A stretch of DNA of 38,234 nt from Candidatus Thiopontia autotrophica (GCA_014384675.1 JACNFK010000016.1:1-38234); one strand, 5' to 3'. Numbered from the stretch's first letter, positions 20,447 through 31,961 are shown. Numbers and translations: made by a program. Notes: a model not told the origin generated them from the letters alone.

Positions 20447-20489
20447 AGGGAGGATGATTTGGTCACAAAATGACTTAATCAAAGCTTCC
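20447..20489 (-). mobile_element. Decayed end of the IS5-like MITE
   Basis: Positions 20447-20489 resemble the hairpin end of MITE copies A and B, finishing GACTTAATCAAAGCTTCC against GACTTAATCAGAGCTTCC in copy B. The rest of the element is not recognisable to the left, and no YTAA duplication flanks it. It is probably an old, truncated insertion. Confidence 0.6.
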
Positions 20490-20517
20490 TTGGGTTAAAA
20501 TCTAGCCTAACTATGTC
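20490..20517 (+). promoter_or_regulatory. Candidate promoter for rng-yhdP-tldD-tldE
   Basis: TTGGGT (20490-20495) and TATGTC (20512-20517) are 16 bases apart in the 117-bp rlmH-rng gap, about 21 bases before the GTG of rng. Both hexamers are imperfect. The location directly beside the decayed MITE end is notable. Weak evidence. Confidence 0.25.
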
Positions 20518-20538
20518 TATCTCAAGAGTGAGCAATTT

Positions 20539-22011
20539 GTGAGTACAGAAATCCTTATTAATGTAACGCCACGAGAGACTCGTTCTGCAATGGTTGAGAA
20601 TGGGGTTCTGCAGGAGATCTATATTGAGCGCAGAGACCACCTGAGTATCGTTGGCAACATATACAAGGGCAAGGTGAGCCGGGTATTGCCGGGCATGCAG
20701 GCTGCTTTTGTGGATGTTGGGCTGGAACGGGCAGCTTTTTTACATGCATCTGATATCCGCCCCAAAGAGGTGAGCGAGGAGATTGAGTGTGATCATGAGC
20801 CTGATCAGATTACTGATCTGATATCAGATGGTCAGGAGCTTATGGTGCAGGTGGTCAAGGATCCATTGGGTACCAAGGGTGCTCGCCTAACCATGCAGAT
20901 ATCTATTCCATCCCGTTATCTTGTATTTCTACCGGCAGTTCAGTGTGTGGGAGTATCACAGAGAATTGAGGAGGAGGGGGAGAGAGAGCGTCTACGGGCG
21001 ATGATTCAAAAAGCGGTGATTGCTGGTGGTTATGGAGGTTTTATTGTTCGTACGGCAGGGGAGGGTGTTCCCGAGGATGATCTGCTACATGAGGCCAAGT
21101 TGCTGTACAAGATATGGGAGTCTGTCCAGGAGATAAACAGAACCGCCAAGGCGCGTACGCTCATCCATAGCGACCTGCCACTGGAGCAGAGAATCATTCG
21201 TGACCAGTTAAAGGATACGATAGAGCATGTCAGAATTGATTCTAGACAGGCTTTTGAGAGATGCACGAAATTTGCGGCACAGTTTAATCCGGAGTTGGCA
21301 TCCCGGGTTGAGTACTACCCCGGAGAGTGTCCAATTTTTGATCTCTATTCTGTCGAGGACGAGATCCAGAAGGCGCTGCAGCGTAAAGTGCCACTAAAGT
21401 CCGGGGGGTACCTGATCATTGATCAGACCGAGGCGATGACCACAATTGATGTCAACACTGGCTCATTTGTAGGGCACCATAATCTGGAAGAGACAATTTT
21501 CAAAACCAACCTTGAGGCAACGCAGACCATTGCGCGTCAGCTGAGGTTGAGAAACCTTGGGGGGATTATTATTCTTGATCTGATTGATATGGAGGATGAG
21601 CAGCATCGGCAGCAAGTTATGCGCTCACTTCAGAAGTATCTTGATCTGGACCATGCAAAAACTCACATCAGCCAGGTCTCTTCACTGGGACTGGTTGAGA
21701 TGACCCGCAAGCGAACACGTGAGAGTCTGGAGCATGTGCTCTGTGAAGATTGTCCAACCTGTGGAGGCAGGGGGCACATCAAGACAGCAGAGACGGTCTG
21801 TTATGAGATCTTCCGTGAGATTATCAGGGAGTCTCGTCAATATGATGACTCCAAAGAATTTCTGGTGCTTGCAGCACAGGAGATTACAGATCTGTTGTTT
21901 GATGAGGAGTCGGCAAGTCTGGCAGAGCTTGAGGAGTTTATCGGCAAGCCGGTTCGTCTTCAGGTGGAGACCTACTATACACCGGAACAATTTGATGTGG
22001 TTCCAGTCTGA
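20539..22011 (+). CDS. rng: Ribonuclease G
   Basis: RNase G is an endoribonuclease that matures the 5' end of 16S rRNA and cuts some mRNAs. The 490-residue protein starts with GTG. It has the S1 domain (GNIYKGKVSRVLPGMQAAFVD), the RNase H-like and 5'-sensor regions, the catalytic aspartates D304 (TTIDVNTGS) and D347 (IIILDLIDM), and the zinc-link CEDCPTCGGRG (cysteines 402, 405 and 408). It lacks the long C-terminal scaffold of RNase E, so RNase G is preferred. yhdP follows at once, as in E. coli (maf-rng-yhdP-tldD), but maf is missing upstream. Confidence 0.97.
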   Translation: MSTEILINVTPRETRSAMVENGVLQEIYIERRDHLSIVGNIYKGKVSRVLPGMQAAFVDVGLERAAFLHASDIRPKEVSEEIECDHEPDQITDLISDGQELMVQVVKDPLGTKGARLTMQISIPSRYLVFLPAVQCVGVSQRIEEEGERERLRAMIQKAVIAGGYGGFIVRTAGEGVPEDDLLHEAKLLYKIWESVQEINRTAKARTLIHSDLPLEQRIIRDQLKDTIEHVRIDSRQAFERCTKFAAQFNPELASRVEYYPGECPIFDLYSVEDEIQKALQRKVPLKSGGYLIIDQTEAMTTIDVNTGSFVGHHNLEETIFKTNLEATQTIARQLRLRNLGGIIILDLIDMEDEQHRQQVMRSLQKYLDLDHAKTHISQVSSLGLVEMTRKRTRESLEHVLCEDCPTCGGRGHIKTAETVCYEIFREIIRESRQYDDSKEFLVLAAQEITDLLFDEESASLAELEEFIGKPVRLQVETYYTPEQFDVVPV

Positions 22012-22035
22012 TTGCCCGATCTGGTGACAAAGTTG

Positions 22036-25000
22036 ATGCAATTTATTCGCAGCCTCTGGGGGACATTCTGGATTCTTGCAGCTACAGTTTTGGTTACAGC
22101 AGCACTGCTGACGGTGTTGATGCGCACGGTGTTACCAGGTACCGGTCTCTTTCATGATGATCTGGAGTCATGGATTGAGGCAGAGATTGGGGTCCCGCTA
22201 TCTATAGAGGATATATCACTTTCTCTGGATGGTCGCATGCTGGATATTTCTGTCCACCACGTTATTTTGTTTGATCCGGAATCGGGAAAACCACAAATAT
22301 CCTTTAAGAGTGGAGGGATCAGGGTTGATCTGCTCTCCTCATTTGGATTTGGTGAGGTTGTGACCTCAGTGTTATCAATTGAACGTCCAAAACTGTCAGT
22401 TGTTCACCATGAGGATGGCAGTCTGACTGTTGATGGGTTTGGTGGTGATGGTGACGGAGAGGTTGAGAACCTCTCTTCATCATCTATTGGTTGGTTGTTA
22501 AGTCAGCCATCGGTAGTAGTTGAGGATGCAGAGATCCTGATTACAGAAAAACGTTTTGTAAATATGCAGTGGCATCTTTCTGATGTTGATCTTGCACTCG
22601 TAAGTTCAGGTTATCGTCATCAGGCAACAGGCAGTGTGATATTTGGGGAACAGCCATCAAGTCCAGTCAAGCTTGATCTGGAGTGGTTTGGAGATCTGTT
22701 CACTCCGCAAGGATGGGATGGTCAGATGCATCTTCAGGGAGACAGTATCGAGCTTGCCGGTTTGATTGGGAGTAAGGAAACCCCGTGGCTCTCATTGGTA
22801 CAAGGTAGTTCAGATATTGAGTGGTGGGGTGAGTGGCTTTCCGGGCGCCTAGAGAAGGGACGTGCAACTTTTGACAGAGATGATGCCTTTATAGAGTCAC
22901 CAGGTCTTGCGGGTGGTGAGTTCTTCTGGAAAAAACAGCAAGACCAGGAGTGGCGACTACAGATGGATAGTCTGGTGTGGGGAGGGGAAGAGGATAGTAA
23001 GCGCAAAAATCACCCTGCCTCAGCACTGATTGAGCGAAAAATAGATGAGTCTGGCAATGATGTCTTGATGGGGGCGATTGACCGAGTTCATCTGGTCTCT
23101 TCACCAACGCTCTCTGGTCTCTATGCAACATTTACAAGTGGTGAATATGGGGTGCTGGCATCTGGTGATCTGCAACAGATTAAATTCAGATCATATCCAG
23201 ATAGTGCTGGATTGATGAGCGGTATTGAGGCGCAGATGGATCTTGCCCAGATCTCCATTCATGGATTGAAGAGTGTTGATGGATATTCTGTTTCCGGAAT
23301 AAATGGTCAGCTACAGGTGAATGGGCAAGAGGGGATATTTTCTCCTGCGCCAGGGAGTGTGTTATTGGAGCTGGATGGTATTTATACGGATCCAGTTAAG
23401 CTGGATCTGCATCAGAGCAAGATTGCATGGCAGCAGCTCAAGGAGGGCGTGCTGCTTTCATCGAAATCATTACAAGCATCTTTTGGTGCACTGCGTGCCA
23501 ATGGTAGAGCAGAGATTTTGATGCCGGCAGGGGGAGGGTCTCCAATACTTGATCTTCAGGCTCGGGTTAAGGCGGATCGGGTGTCTGATTTAATGGCTCA
23601 GTTACCAGAGCAGAAAATGAGCCCACGCCTGGTGAGGTGGCTGAAGAACGGGTTGTTATCAGGTGAGCTCAAAGAGGGTACATTTCTTCTTAAAGGAGCG
23701 CTGGATAGTTTTCCCTATGCGCAGGGTGGTGGTCAATTCAGGACAGAGCTACAGATTCATGACCTTGACCTCAACTACACTGATGGGTGGCCCATCGTAA
23801 CCAACGGTAAGGCTCTATTGAGCTTTGATAGTGAGTCTCTACAGGTGAAGATAGATGGTGGCAAGATTGATGGTCTTCCTCTGAACAGGCTCACATTAGA
23901 GACCAAAAAGTTGGGTAAAAGCCCTCTGAAAATTTATGGACAGATTGTAAGTGATAGTAAGAAACTGATCCATGCACTTGGCAGTACTCCATTAAAAAGG
24001 AAATCTAAACGTATAACCTCTATTGCCTCTCTGGAGGGAGATGCGATCCTTAACCTTAAGATTGAGGTGCCAATAGGTGTCAATGTTCCAGTACAGGCAA
24101 ATGGGTTTGTGGAACTCCATAATAATAGGTTAGTGGCCGAGGGGATGAATATTAGCGTTAATGAACTTCATGGGAATATTGAATTTGATAATGATGGAGT
24201 ATCCATTGAGCATGCCAAAGGAGAGTTCCTGGAATCCCCGCTGCTGATTACTGCGTTTAGCTCTGGTGATGATAGACAGAGTGAGTTGGTTATTAATGTG
24301 GAGGGAGAGTTACAAAAGAGGAGTGTGGAGCAGTGGTTGAACGAGGGGTGGGAAATCAATATATCTCCATTTGTTGGTGATGAAGGTGACAGCCCAACCT
24401 CAATGGTTCACTGGGGTGGACGTATTAAAATCGGGATATATGAAAATAGTAGTGGCATTGATGATAAAACGGTAGGTATTGATCTGCACTCAGATCTTAA
24501 AAATATAGCCCTGAGTCTGCCGACACCACTTGCTAAAAGTCTGAATGAGAGTTGGCCTACTACACTCTCTCTGAAATTTGACAATGGAGATCTACAGAAC
24601 CTGGATCTATTGAGCCCTGACCATGCCAAGGTACAGTTTGAATACATTAAAGAGAGTGATGAGTGGAGTGGAGTGGTTCTGCTTGGTGATCTAGAGAGTG
24701 GTGATGTAATAGGTGATGGTGAACGTGGTCTATATGTTCAAGGCAGGGTCAATCAGTTAAATCTGGGAGAGTGGATCAAGCTGCAGAAAGAGATAATGGG
24801 TGGTGAAAGAGATGAGTTTGACCATTCCAGATTTAATCTACAGAGAGTGGCGATTGATGCCGTTGAGGCCGATCTGTTTGGCCTGCGTCTTGATAATCTT
24901 GCAATGATGGCTAATCCCCACCAGGACGGGTATTGGGGTGTTGGCCTAAGTAGCGATCAACTGCAGGGAAAGGCCAAAGTGCCGGTTAGTGAGGAAGATC

Positions 25001-25956
25001 CGATGATCGTTATCATGGATCGTATATGGTTGGGAACAGAGGATGGGGTAGAAGATAAAGAGAGAGACGGTGAGTATCTGAATGTAGATACTGATCTTGA
25101 TCTTTCATTGGTTCCTGTCATGAGTGTAGTAAGCCAGGACACCAGGATTAACGGTATAGATTTAGGAGAGCTGAACCTGCAGACCAGAAGCACAGATAAT
25201 GGCATATTTTTTGATGATGTAACTCTTGATTCAGAGGTTATGAAGGTTTCTGCACAGGGGGGGTGGCTGCAACGGTCAGGGTCATCACTGTCCAGATTCA
25301 ATATTCACATAACGGGCGATCAGCTTGGAGAGATGCTTACCCTGTTTGGATATCAGGGTGATATAGATAAGGGGCAGACATCGGTCCAGATCAAGGCTGA
25401 GTGGCCAGGAAATCCGGCAGATTTATCTCTTGGTAAGATGGATGGGAATCTGGATATTTCAGTTGGAAAAGGTCATCTCAGGGATGTAGATAACAGTGTC
25501 GGCAGAGTGTTTGGGTTGCTGGGCATCCATACCTTGACTCGTCGCCTGTCACTGGATTTTTCTGATATTACAGATAAGGGAATGCCATTTGATATCATCG
25601 AAGGATCCTTTGAGCTTAAGAATGGCCACGCACATACACGACCTGAGATGAAGATTGATGGCCCTACATCAACTATAAGGATTGCTGGCAGAACAGGTAT
25701 TGTGGCCCAGGATTATGACCAGATTGTATCGGTAAGCCCAAAGGTATCAGAGACGCTACCGGCAACAGGAGCACTGGTTGGCGGACCTGCGGGGGCAGCA
25801 GTTGGCGGGGTTGTGTTGCTTTATCAGAAGTTATTCAAGAAAGAGGGACTTATAACAACACGCTACACCCTGACAGGAAGTTGGGACGATCCAAAACTTG
25901 AACCTATAAAAAAGAAAAAAGCCATTCCTCCAGTGAGTGAGCCGTTTTTTCCATGA
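22036..25956 (+). CDS. yhdP: AsmA-like protein YhdP (DUF3971)
   Basis: This large envelope protein of about 1306 residues is anchored by one N-terminal membrane helix ([20 protein letters not shown]). It is followed by a long periplasmic region rich in beta-strand-like alternation. The C-terminal AsmA_2 region carries the family signature [21 protein letters not shown] and GSWDDPKLE. YhdP, TamB and YdbH form bridge-like lipid conduits that move phospholipids to the outer membrane. In-frame TTG (22012) and GTG (22024) starts lie upstream. The ATG at 22036 is preferred because it leaves a short tail before the membrane helix. It overlaps tldD by ATGA. Confidence 0.93.
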   Translation: MQFIRSLWGTFWILAATVLVTAALLTVLMRTVLPGTGLFHDDLESWIEAEIGVPLSIEDISLSLDGRMLDISVHHVILFDPESGKPQISFKSGGIRVDLLSSFGFGEVVTSVLSIERPKLSVVHHEDGSLTVDGFGGDGDGEVENLSSSSIGWLLSQPSVVVEDAEILITEKRFVNMQWHLSDVDLALVSSGYRHQATGSVIFGEQPSSPVKLDLEWFGDLFTPQGWDGQMHLQGDSIELAGLIGSKETPWLSLVQGSSDIEWWGEWLSGRLEKGRATFDRDDAFIESPGLAGGEFFWKKQQDQEWRLQMDSLVWGGEEDSKRKNHPASALIERKIDESGNDVLMGAIDRVHLVSSPTLSGLYATFTSGEYGVLASGDLQQIKFRSYPDSAGLMSGIEAQMDLAQISIHGLKSVDGYSVSGINGQLQVNGQEGIFSPAPGSVLLELDGIYTDPVKLDLHQSKIAWQQLKEGVLLSSKSLQASFGALRANGRAEILMPAGGGSPILDLQARVKADRVSDLMAQLPEQKMSPRLVRWLKNGLLSGELKEGTFLLKGALDSFPYAQGGGQFRTELQIHDLDLNYTDGWPIVTNGKALLSFDSESLQVKIDGGKIDGLPLNRLTLETKKLGKSPLKIYGQIVSDSKKLIHALGSTPLKRKSKRITSIASLEGDAILNLKIEVPIGVNVPVQANGFVELHNNRLVAEGMNISVNELHGNIEFDNDGVSIEHAKGEFLESPLLITAFSSGDDRQSELVINVEGELQKRSVEQWLNEGWEINISPFVGDEGDSPTSMVHWGGRIKIGIYENSSGIDDKTVGIDLHSDLKNIALSLPTPLAKSLNESWPTTLSLKFDNGDLQNLDLLSPDHAKVQFEYIKESDEWSGVVLLGDLESGDVIGDGERGLYVQGRVNQLNLGEWIKLQKEIMGGERDEFDHSRFNLQRVAIDAVEADLFGLRLDNLAMMANPHQDGYWGVGLSSDQLQGKAKVPVSEEDPMIVIMDRIWLGTEDGVEDKERDGEYLNVDTDLDLSLVPVMSVVSQDTRINGIDLGELNLQTRSTDNGIFFDDVTLDSEVMKVSAQGGWLQRSGSSLSRFNIHITGDQLGEMLTLFGYQGDIDKGQTSVQIKAEWPGNPADLSLGKMDGNLDISVGKGHLRDVDNSVGRVFGLLGIHTLTRRLSLDFSDITDKGMPFDIIEGSFELKNGHAHTRPEMKIDGPTSTIRIAGRTGIVAQDYDQIVSVSPKVSETLPATGALVGGPAGAAVGGVVLLYQKLFKKEGLITTRYTLTGSWDDPKLEPIKKKKAIPPVSEPFFP

Positions 25957-27428
25957 CTGAAAATGGAGTTTCAGAGATGAATAGAGTGCAGTTAGCCACG
26001 GACCTGCTGCTTGATCCGGGCGAGATATCGCAAGACGTGATCGATAATACACTACACCATATTATGGGAAGAGAGATGGATTATGCTGATCTCTATTTCC
26101 AGCAGAGCCACCATGAATTCTGGTCGCTTGAGGATGGTGTGGTACGTGATGGAAGTTATGATATTGATTCTGGTGTCGGGGTTAGGGCAATCCATGGAGA
26201 GAAAACCGGGTTTGCCTATTCTGACGAGATTAGTGCCAAGGCTCTGATGCAGGCTGCTGAATCTGCACGAATCATTTCCAGAAGTGGCAGTAGTGGGAAA
26301 ACAAAAGTAGCTGGTATTTCTGTAGGTGGTAAGGAGAGACAATCTCTTTATCTTCCAGTTAACCCACTGTTGTCAGTGACTGCAGCAGAGAAGGTTGAGT
26401 TGCTTCAGCACCTTGATAGATGGGCACGTATGGCAGATCCACGGGTCATCCAGGTTATGGCTAGTGTAGCCAGTAGCTACGATGTGATTATGGTTGCAGG
26501 TAGTGATGGCACCTTTGCTGCAGATGTGCGTCCACTGGTGCGACTTAATGTGTCTGTGATTGTGGAACAGGATGGGCGCAGGGAAAATGGCTCTTCCGGG
26601 TTTGGGGGGCGTTCTGATTTCTCACTATTGATGAATTCTGATGACGCAAAACATAGTGCCAGGGAGGCTGTAAGGCAGGCACTGGTAAGCCTTGAGGCAG
26701 AGGATGCACCAGCTGGAGCAATGGAGGTAGTGTTGGGAAATGGATGGCCAGGGGTATTGTTGCACGAGGCGGTTGGCCATGGCCTGGAGGGGGACTTTAA
26801 TCGCAAGGGGACATCGACATTTTCCGGCAGATTGGGCGAGCAGGTTGCCAGCCCGCTATGTACTGTAGTGGATAATGGAACTATGGAGGGGAGGCGAGGA
26901 TCTCTCAATATTGATGATGAAGGGACAGATACAGAGAATAATGTACTGATTGAGAATGGGGTTCTTAAAGGGTATATGCAGGATAAGACCAACGGCCGTT
27001 TAATGGGAGTATCCTCGACAGGAAATGGACGCAGAGAGTCATATGCCCATCTGCCGATGCCTAGAATGACAAACACCTATATGCTGCCAGGCGAACAAGA
27101 TCCACAGGAGATTATTGAATCGGTGAAGCATGGGATCTATGCGGTCAACTTTGGTGGAGGTCAGGTTGATATAACCTCAGGAAAATTTGTATTTTCTGCC
27201 AATGAGGCATATCTGATTGAGAATGGTGTTGTAAAGCACCCACTTCGTGGAGTAACCCTGATAGGGAATGGACCAGAGGTGATGTCAAGGATAACCATGG
27301 TGGGTAGTGATCTGGAGCTGGACCGTGGAGTGGGGGTTTGTGGTAAAGATGGCCAGAGTGTTCCTGTGGGGGTTGGTCAACCCACCCTGAAAATCAGCGA
27401 ACTGACTGTTGGGGGTACTGAGGTATGA
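25953..27428 (+). CDS. tldD: Metalloprotease TldD
   Basis: TldD is the zinc-containing subunit of the TldD/TldE heterodimeric protease, which matures microcin B17 and degrades CcdA in E. coli. The 491 residues contain the HExxxH motif HEAVGH (271-276) in [13 protein letters not shown]. The C-terminal beta-barrel part has [19 protein letters not shown] and [15 protein letters not shown]. The ATG overlaps the yhdP stop and the stop overlaps the tldE start. In many relatives a nitrilase-family gene sits between yhdP and tldD; it is absent here. Confidence 0.97.
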   Translation: MTENGVSEMNRVQLATDLLLDPGEISQDVIDNTLHHIMGREMDYADLYFQQSHHEFWSLEDGVVRDGSYDIDSGVGVRAIHGEKTGFAYSDEISAKALMQAAESARIISRSGSSGKTKVAGISVGGKERQSLYLPVNPLLSVTAAEKVELLQHLDRWARMADPRVIQVMASVASSYDVIMVAGSDGTFAADVRPLVRLNVSVIVEQDGRRENGSSGFGGRSDFSLLMNSDDAKHSAREAVRQALVSLEAEDAPAGAMEVVLGNGWPGVLLHEAVGHGLEGDFNRKGTSTFSGRLGEQVASPLCTVVDNGTMEGRRGSLNIDDEGTDTENNVLIENGVLKGYMQDKTNGRLMGVSSTGNGRRESYAHLPMPRMTNTYMLPGEQDPQEIIESVKHGIYAVNFGGGQVDITSGKFVFSANEAYLIENGVVKHPLRGVTLIGNGPEVMSRITMVGSDLELDRGVGVCGKDGQSVPVGVGQPTLKISELTVGGTEV

Positions 27429-28753
27429 TCGGCACCGAGCAGATGGAACTTGAGGATATGACTCAGCAGATCCTGGATGAGGCAAAACATCAGGGGGCAA
27501 CGGCTGCTGAGGCAGGAAGCAGTATTGAGAATGGATATTCAACCAGTGTAAGAATGGGTGAGGTGGAGACCATTGAGCACCACAAGGATCGTGGCATGGT
27601 GGTTACGGTCTATTTTGGTAATAGAAAAGGGACTGCAAGCACCAGTGATTTCTCTGTTGATGCTGTACGCGCAGCAGTACGTGCTGCATGTGATATAGCA
27701 CGTCATACGCAGGAAGATGAATATGCCGGGTTGGCAGATCCAGCGCGGTTGGCGACAGAGCTCCCGGATCTTGAGTTGGAGCATGGCTGGGATGTAGGGG
27801 TAGAGGAGAGTATTGATGTGGCCAGAGCCTGTGAATCTGCAGCGCTGGAGAGTGACGATCGTATCAAAAATTCAGAGGGTGGAGCTGTAAGTAGTCACCA
27901 TTCAATCAGGGTATACGGTAATAGCAATGGCTTTCTTGCTGGATATGGTGGCACTCGTCACGGCATAAGTTGTTCGGTAGTGGCAACAGACCAATCCGGG
28001 ATGCAGAGAGATTACTGGTCAAGTTCGGCACGTGATCCGCGACAGTTGGAAAGTGCAGAAGAGGTTGGTAAAAAATCGGCAAAGCGTGCAGTGGATCGGC
28101 TTGGTGGCATGAAAGTGGCAACAGGAGAAGCTCCGGTTCTATTTGCAGCACCTGTGGCCGGGAGCCTACTGGGCCATCTACTCTCCGCTATCAGAGGAGG
28201 AAACATATATCGAAAGGCATCTTTTTTATTGGACCGGCTTGGGGAGAGGATATTTCCAGATTTTATAACGATCTATGAGAGGCCTCATCTGCATGGAGGA
28301 TCAGCAAGTTCCGCTTTTGATAGTGAAGGGGTTAAGACAGAAGAGAATAGTTTTGTAACTGATGGAGTTCTCTCCAGCTATGTTCTTGATAGTTATGCTG
28401 CCAGAAGATTGGGTATGGAGACTACCGGGAATGGTGGAGGGGTGCGCAATCTAAGAGTAACTCACGGTGATGTAGGTCTGGACGGCATGCTGAGCAAAAT
28501 GGATAGAGGACTGTTGGTGACCGAGATGATGGGACATGGGGTAAATGCCATTACCGGAGACTACTCCAGGGGAGCTTCCGGTTTTTGGGTTGAGGGCGGT
28601 GAGATTGTTCACCCTGTAGACGAGATTACAATTGCCGGAAATTTACGGAATATGTTCAGTCAGATTGTTGCAGTAGGAGATGATGTTGATCCGAGAGGCA
28701 ATATTCAGACAGGATCTATTCTTTTGGAAAATATGAGTATTGCAGGAGAGTGA
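27425..28753 (+). CDS. pmbA: TldE/PmbA metalloprotease partner
   Basis: The 442-residue PmbA (TldE) protein is homologous to TldD but lacks the HExxxH site, as normal for this subunit. Typical stretches include [20 protein letters not shown] and the C-terminal [16 protein letters not shown]. It pairs with TldD in the protease. The ATG overlaps the tldD stop (ATGA), so the two subunits should be made in balanced amounts. In E. coli the two genes are far apart, and in many other gammaproteobacteria yjgA lies nearby; it is not seen here. The stop faces mgtE with a 10-bp gap. Confidence 0.96.
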   Translation: MIGTEQMELEDMTQQILDEAKHQGATAAEAGSSIENGYSTSVRMGEVETIEHHKDRGMVVTVYFGNRKGTASTSDFSVDAVRAAVRAACDIARHTQEDEYAGLADPARLATELPDLELEHGWDVGVEESIDVARACESAALESDDRIKNSEGGAVSSHHSIRVYGNSNGFLAGYGGTRHGISCSVVATDQSGMQRDYWSSSARDPRQLESAEEVGKKSAKRAVDRLGGMKVATGEAPVLFAAPVAGSLLGHLLSAIRGGNIYRKASFLLDRLGERIFPDFITIYERPHLHGGSASSAFDSEGVKTEENSFVTDGVLSSYVLDSYAARRLGMETTGNGGGVRNLRVTHGDVGLDGMLSKMDRGLLVTEMMGHGVNAITGDYSRGASGFWVEGGEIVHPVDEITIAGNLRNMFSQIVAVGDDVDPRGNIQTGSILLENMSIAGE

Positions 28754-28763
28754 GACACCTTGC

Positions 28764-30122
28764 TCAAACCAGAAATAGTGTTGCCAGCCCCAGGAATGAG
28801 AGAAAACCTACGACATCGGTTACAGTAGTCAACACTACGTATCCTGCAAGTGCGGGGTCAATTCCAACTTTCTTCTGTATAACAGGGATAACCACCCCGG
28901 AAAGCGCAGCAATAATCAGATTGATGATCATTGCTACGGCTATGATCCACCCCAGTTGAATATCATCAAACCAGATCCATGCAACTACACCGACTACGAC
29001 AGCCCATAGTGCTCCATTGAGTACTCCAACGGCAGATTCCTTGGCAATCAGCCAGCGTGTATTGGAATCATTGATCTGATTCAGGGCGATACCACGAATA
29101 ACCAGAGTCAGAGTTTGGCCTCCTGCAATGCCTCCCATGCTTGCAACAACCGGCATTAATACTGCGAGTGCAATTACCTGTTGCAGAGTATCCTCAAAAA
29201 GACCTATAACCCAGGCGGCAAGAAACGCAGTTGCCAGATTTAGGCCAAGCCACAATGTGCGTCGTCGTACACTTGCTCCAACAGGGGCAAACATATCCTC
29301 TTCTTCATCAAGACCAGCCCGTCCTAGCAGCGAGTGGTCAGCTTCATCTCGCATTACATCTACCACATCATCAATGGTGATACGACCTAGCAGTTTCCCC
29401 CGTTTATCCAGAACAGGTGCAGATATCAGATCATGGCTCTCAAATAGATTCATAACCTCGGTATCAGCCATCTCTGCAGAGATAACATCGCACTCCTTTA
29501 TCATGACATCTTCAACGCTGGAGTCAGGATCCATCGTTAGCAGGGTGGCGATAGGGAGTAGCCCTAAAAAGAGATCATCACGATCAACTACCATGAGGTT
29601 ATCAGTACCCTCAGGTATTGTTCCACGCATACGAAGATAGCGCAGAACAACATCCAGATCGATGTCAGGACGAACCTCAATGGCATCGGTATTCATCAAT
29701 CCGCCAGCACTATCCTCTGGATAGGAGAGAACCTCTTCGATTTGCTGACGGTTTTGCTGATCCATTGACTGCAGAACCTGTTGAGTCTGGCTATATGACA
29801 TATCCTGAAGCAGGTCTGCCATATCATCAGTATCAATTTGGGATGCGGCTGCAGCCAGCTCATCGTTATCCATCCCCTCAAGGAGAGCTGAACGAACCTC
29901 ATCATTAAGGTGAGGGAGAATTTCTGCCCGTTGATCAGGAGTCAGGAGTTCCCATAGTTGTGGTCGCTCTCTGGGAGGAATGGATTCAATCAGATGTGCA
30001 CTATCTGCTGCATGGAGATCCCCAAGAAGCGTCTCTACAGGCGTTAGATCATTATATTCGATGGCTTGGGTAACAGATGAGACCCACTGTGCTCTCTTTT
30101 CCTGTTCTGGGGTGTCTGCCAT
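28764..30122 (-). CDS. mgtE: Magnesium transporter MgtE
   Basis: MgtE is a Mg2+-gated channel of the inner membrane. The 452-residue protein shows the cytosolic N domain (about 30-130, with DDMADLLQDMSYSQTQQVLQSM) and a CBS pair (about 135-255) that senses Mg2+. Five membrane segments follow from about residue 280, including the conserved MPVVASMGGIAGGQTLTLVIR. GCAGGAACAG lies before the ATG. The gene follows ptsI by 20 bp and is the last of the minus-strand run; ptsI-mgtE adjacency is recurrent in Gammaproteobacteria. Confidence 0.96.
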   Translation of the reverse strand: MADTPEQEKRAQWVSSVTQAIEYNDLTPVETLLGDLHAADSAHLIESIPPRERPQLWELLTPDQRAEILPHLNDEVRSALLEGMDNDELAAAASQIDTDDMADLLQDMSYSQTQQVLQSMDQQNRQQIEEVLSYPEDSAGGLMNTDAIEVRPDIDLDVVLRYLRMRGTIPEGTDNLMVVDRDDLFLGLLPIATLLTMDPDSSVEDVMIKECDVISAEMADTEVMNLFESHDLISAPVLDKRGKLLGRITIDDVVDVMRDEADHSLLGRAGLDEEEDMFAPVGASVRRRTLWLGLNLATAFLAAWVIGLFEDTLQQVIALAVLMPVVASMGGIAGGQTLTLVIRGIALNQINDSNTRWLIAKESAVGVLNGALWAVVVGVVAWIWFDDIQLGWIIAVAMIINLIIAALSGVVIPVIQKKVGIDPALAGYVVLTTVTDVVGFLSFLGLATLFLV

Positions 30123-30142
30123 AACTGTTCCTGCGGTCTCTG

Positions 30143-31900
30143 TTATTCGTGGTCTGGGTTAGAGCTATTTAGTTGTTCGAACAGGCGGCGTACTTCATTG
30201 TGGAATGGGGATTTCAGTATCTGTTCGGCTTGAGGCTCTACAATATCCAGCCGTGTGTTAAGCACCACCTGTTTAACCTCTGAGAGTGCAGATGGGTTCA
30301 TGCTGAACTCTCTTAACCCCATTCCCAACAGCAGGCGTGTATAACGGTCATCCCCAGCCATCTCTCCACACATGGATACAGGGATACCGTATTTGTTGCC
30401 CTCCTGAATAACACGGTGAATAAGTCTTAGTATCGATGGATGGAGCGGATCAAACAGGTAATTTACCTGGTCATCGGTACGGTCAATAGCCAGAGTATAT
30501 TGAATAAGATCATTGGTGCCTATGGATAGAAAATCCATTTTTTGGGCAAATCCATCAGCTGACAGTGCGGCACCAGGTGTTTCAATCATGGCTCCGATCT
30601 TTATTGCGTCATCAAAATCAACTTTTTCACTCCGGAGATTCTTTTTCTCTTGAGTAATATGGTTCTGAACTTGAGTGATCTCTTGCATGCTGCTCACCAT
30701 TGGAAGCATCATCCGAATATTTCCATGAGCAGAAGCCCGCAAGATGGCGCGTATCTGAGGTATTAACAGGTCAAGATTCTTCAAGGATAGGCGAATTGCT
30801 CTTAATCCCAGGGCAGGGTTGTCAGCACCTTCCATATCGGCAATGGCTGGAATTGGTTTGTCGGTTCCAATATCCAGGGTACGTATGGTTAGTAGTGCTC
30901 CATCTATTTTCTCAATTACAGCTTTGTAGTTCTCGTACTGCTCTTCCTCTGTTGGCAGATCATCTCTGTTAAGAAATAGAAATTCAGTGCGGTAGAGACC
31001 AATATCGTTACACCCAACCTGATGCATTGCAGTTATATCGTCTTGCAATTCAACATTAGCCTGCAGAGAGACGGGGGTGTTGTCTCTGGTAACAGCGGCC
31101 TGAGAACGTAGCTTTGCCAGTGCGTCCTGTCGCAGTTTGTGGTTATTTTGCAAGTTTTGGTAGTAGTCAATTGTCTTCTCATCCGAGTCGATAAGAATCA
31201 TCCCACTATCACCATTAATTATTAGTGGTTCACCATCACGAAGATAGCGATGGACATTCCCCGCCCCCATTACAGCAGGTATATGGAGGCTTCTGGCAAG
31301 GATGGCGCTGTGGGAATTGGGTGCACCATGTTCAGTAATAATGCCAGCAACATTCTGATGATGAAATTGGAGGATATCGGCAGCAGTCAGGTTATCGGCA
31401 ACGATAATTCGTGCTGTACTCTCCTCTTCCGGCTCCATCAACTCCTGAGTATCAGTCTCTTGTTGTAACAGGAGTTTCATGATGCGGTTTATTACATGGT
31501 CAATATCATCTTTTCTAGTGCGAAGATATGGGTCATCCATCTCCTCAAAAACCTGTACCAGAGTGTCACGCTGCTGTTTTAGTGCCCACTCCGCATTACA
31601 CTGCTGGTGTCGAATCATTTTGGTTGGTGCACGGCTAATAGCACTATCTTCCAGCATCAACAGGTGTGCATCAATAAAATCTGTAACCTCTCCAGAGACA
31701 CCTACCGGTACCGATGATCTAAGCTCAATCAACTGCTCACGCGCAGTCTCCAGCGCACTGGTATAGCGATCAATTTCAGAGTCAATCAGATAGTCCGGAA
31801 CAGTATATTCGGCAATATCAGGTTGGCCGTGCTCCATAAGGTAGGCCTGCCCAAGAGCAATTCCCTTGGCCACACCAATTCCATGAAGCATGATACTCAT
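30143..31900 (-). CDS. ptsI: Phosphoenolpyruvate-protein phosphotransferase (PTS enzyme I)
   Basis: Enzyme I takes phosphate from PEP and passes it to HPr. The 585-residue protein has the HPr-binding/phospho-histidine domain with active-site H197 (APNSHSAILARS). The PEP-binding barrel carries GTNDLIQYTLAIDR (461-474) and the catalytic cysteine C511 (VSMCGEMAGD). There is no N-terminal GAF domain, so it is PtsI rather than PtsP. The loop before the histidine reads TEHGAPNSH rather than the more usual GG-containing form. No HPr, EIIA, hprK or rapZ gene is nearby, although these commonly lie between hpf and ptsI. A regulatory role in nitrogen/carbon signalling is more likely than sugar uptake, by inference. 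Confidence 0.93.
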   Translation of the reverse strand: MSIMLHGIGVAKGIALGQAYLMEHGQPDIAEYTVPDYLIDSEIDRYTSALETAREQLIELRSSVPVGVSGEVTDFIDAHLLMLEDSAISRAPTKMIRHQQCNAEWALKQQRDTLVQVFEEMDDPYLRTRKDDIDHVINRIMKLLLQQETDTQELMEPEEESTARIIVADNLTAADILQFHHQNVAGIITEHGAPNSHSAILARSLHIPAVMGAGNVHRYLRDGEPLIINGDSGMILIDSDEKTIDYYQNLQNNHKLRQDALAKLRSQAAVTRDNTPVSLQANVELQDDITAMHQVGCNDIGLYRTEFLFLNRDDLPTEEEQYENYKAVIEKIDGALLTIRTLDIGTDKPIPAIADMEGADNPALGLRAIRLSLKNLDLLIPQIRAILRASAHGNIRMMLPMVSSMQEITQVQNHITQEKKNLRSEKVDFDDAIKIGAMIETPGAALSADGFAQKMDFLSIGTNDLIQYTLAIDRTDDQVNYLFDPLHPSILRLIHRVIQEGNKYGIPVSMCGEMAGDDRYTRLLLGMGLREFSMNPSALSEVKQVVLNTRLDIVEPQAEQILKSPFHNEVRRLFEQLNSSNPDHE

Positions 31901-31961
31901 TGTTGTTTTTCCGCAGAACCTAAGTCAGTAAGATGTTGAACGACCTGGGTTTAAGTTAATA

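Noticed and set aside
26477-27076. 199-residue minus-strand frame
   Set aside because: It is entirely antisense to tldD, including the HEAVGH region, with no recognisable domain or ribosome-binding site.
29128-29640. 170-residue plus-strand frame rich in Ser, Arg and Thr
   Set aside because: It is antisense to mgtE; the biased composition reflects the complement of membrane-protein codons.
30143-31900. PtsP (nitrogen-PTS enzyme I with GAF domain)
   Set aside because: The protein starts directly with the enzyme I domain and has no N-terminal GAF domain.
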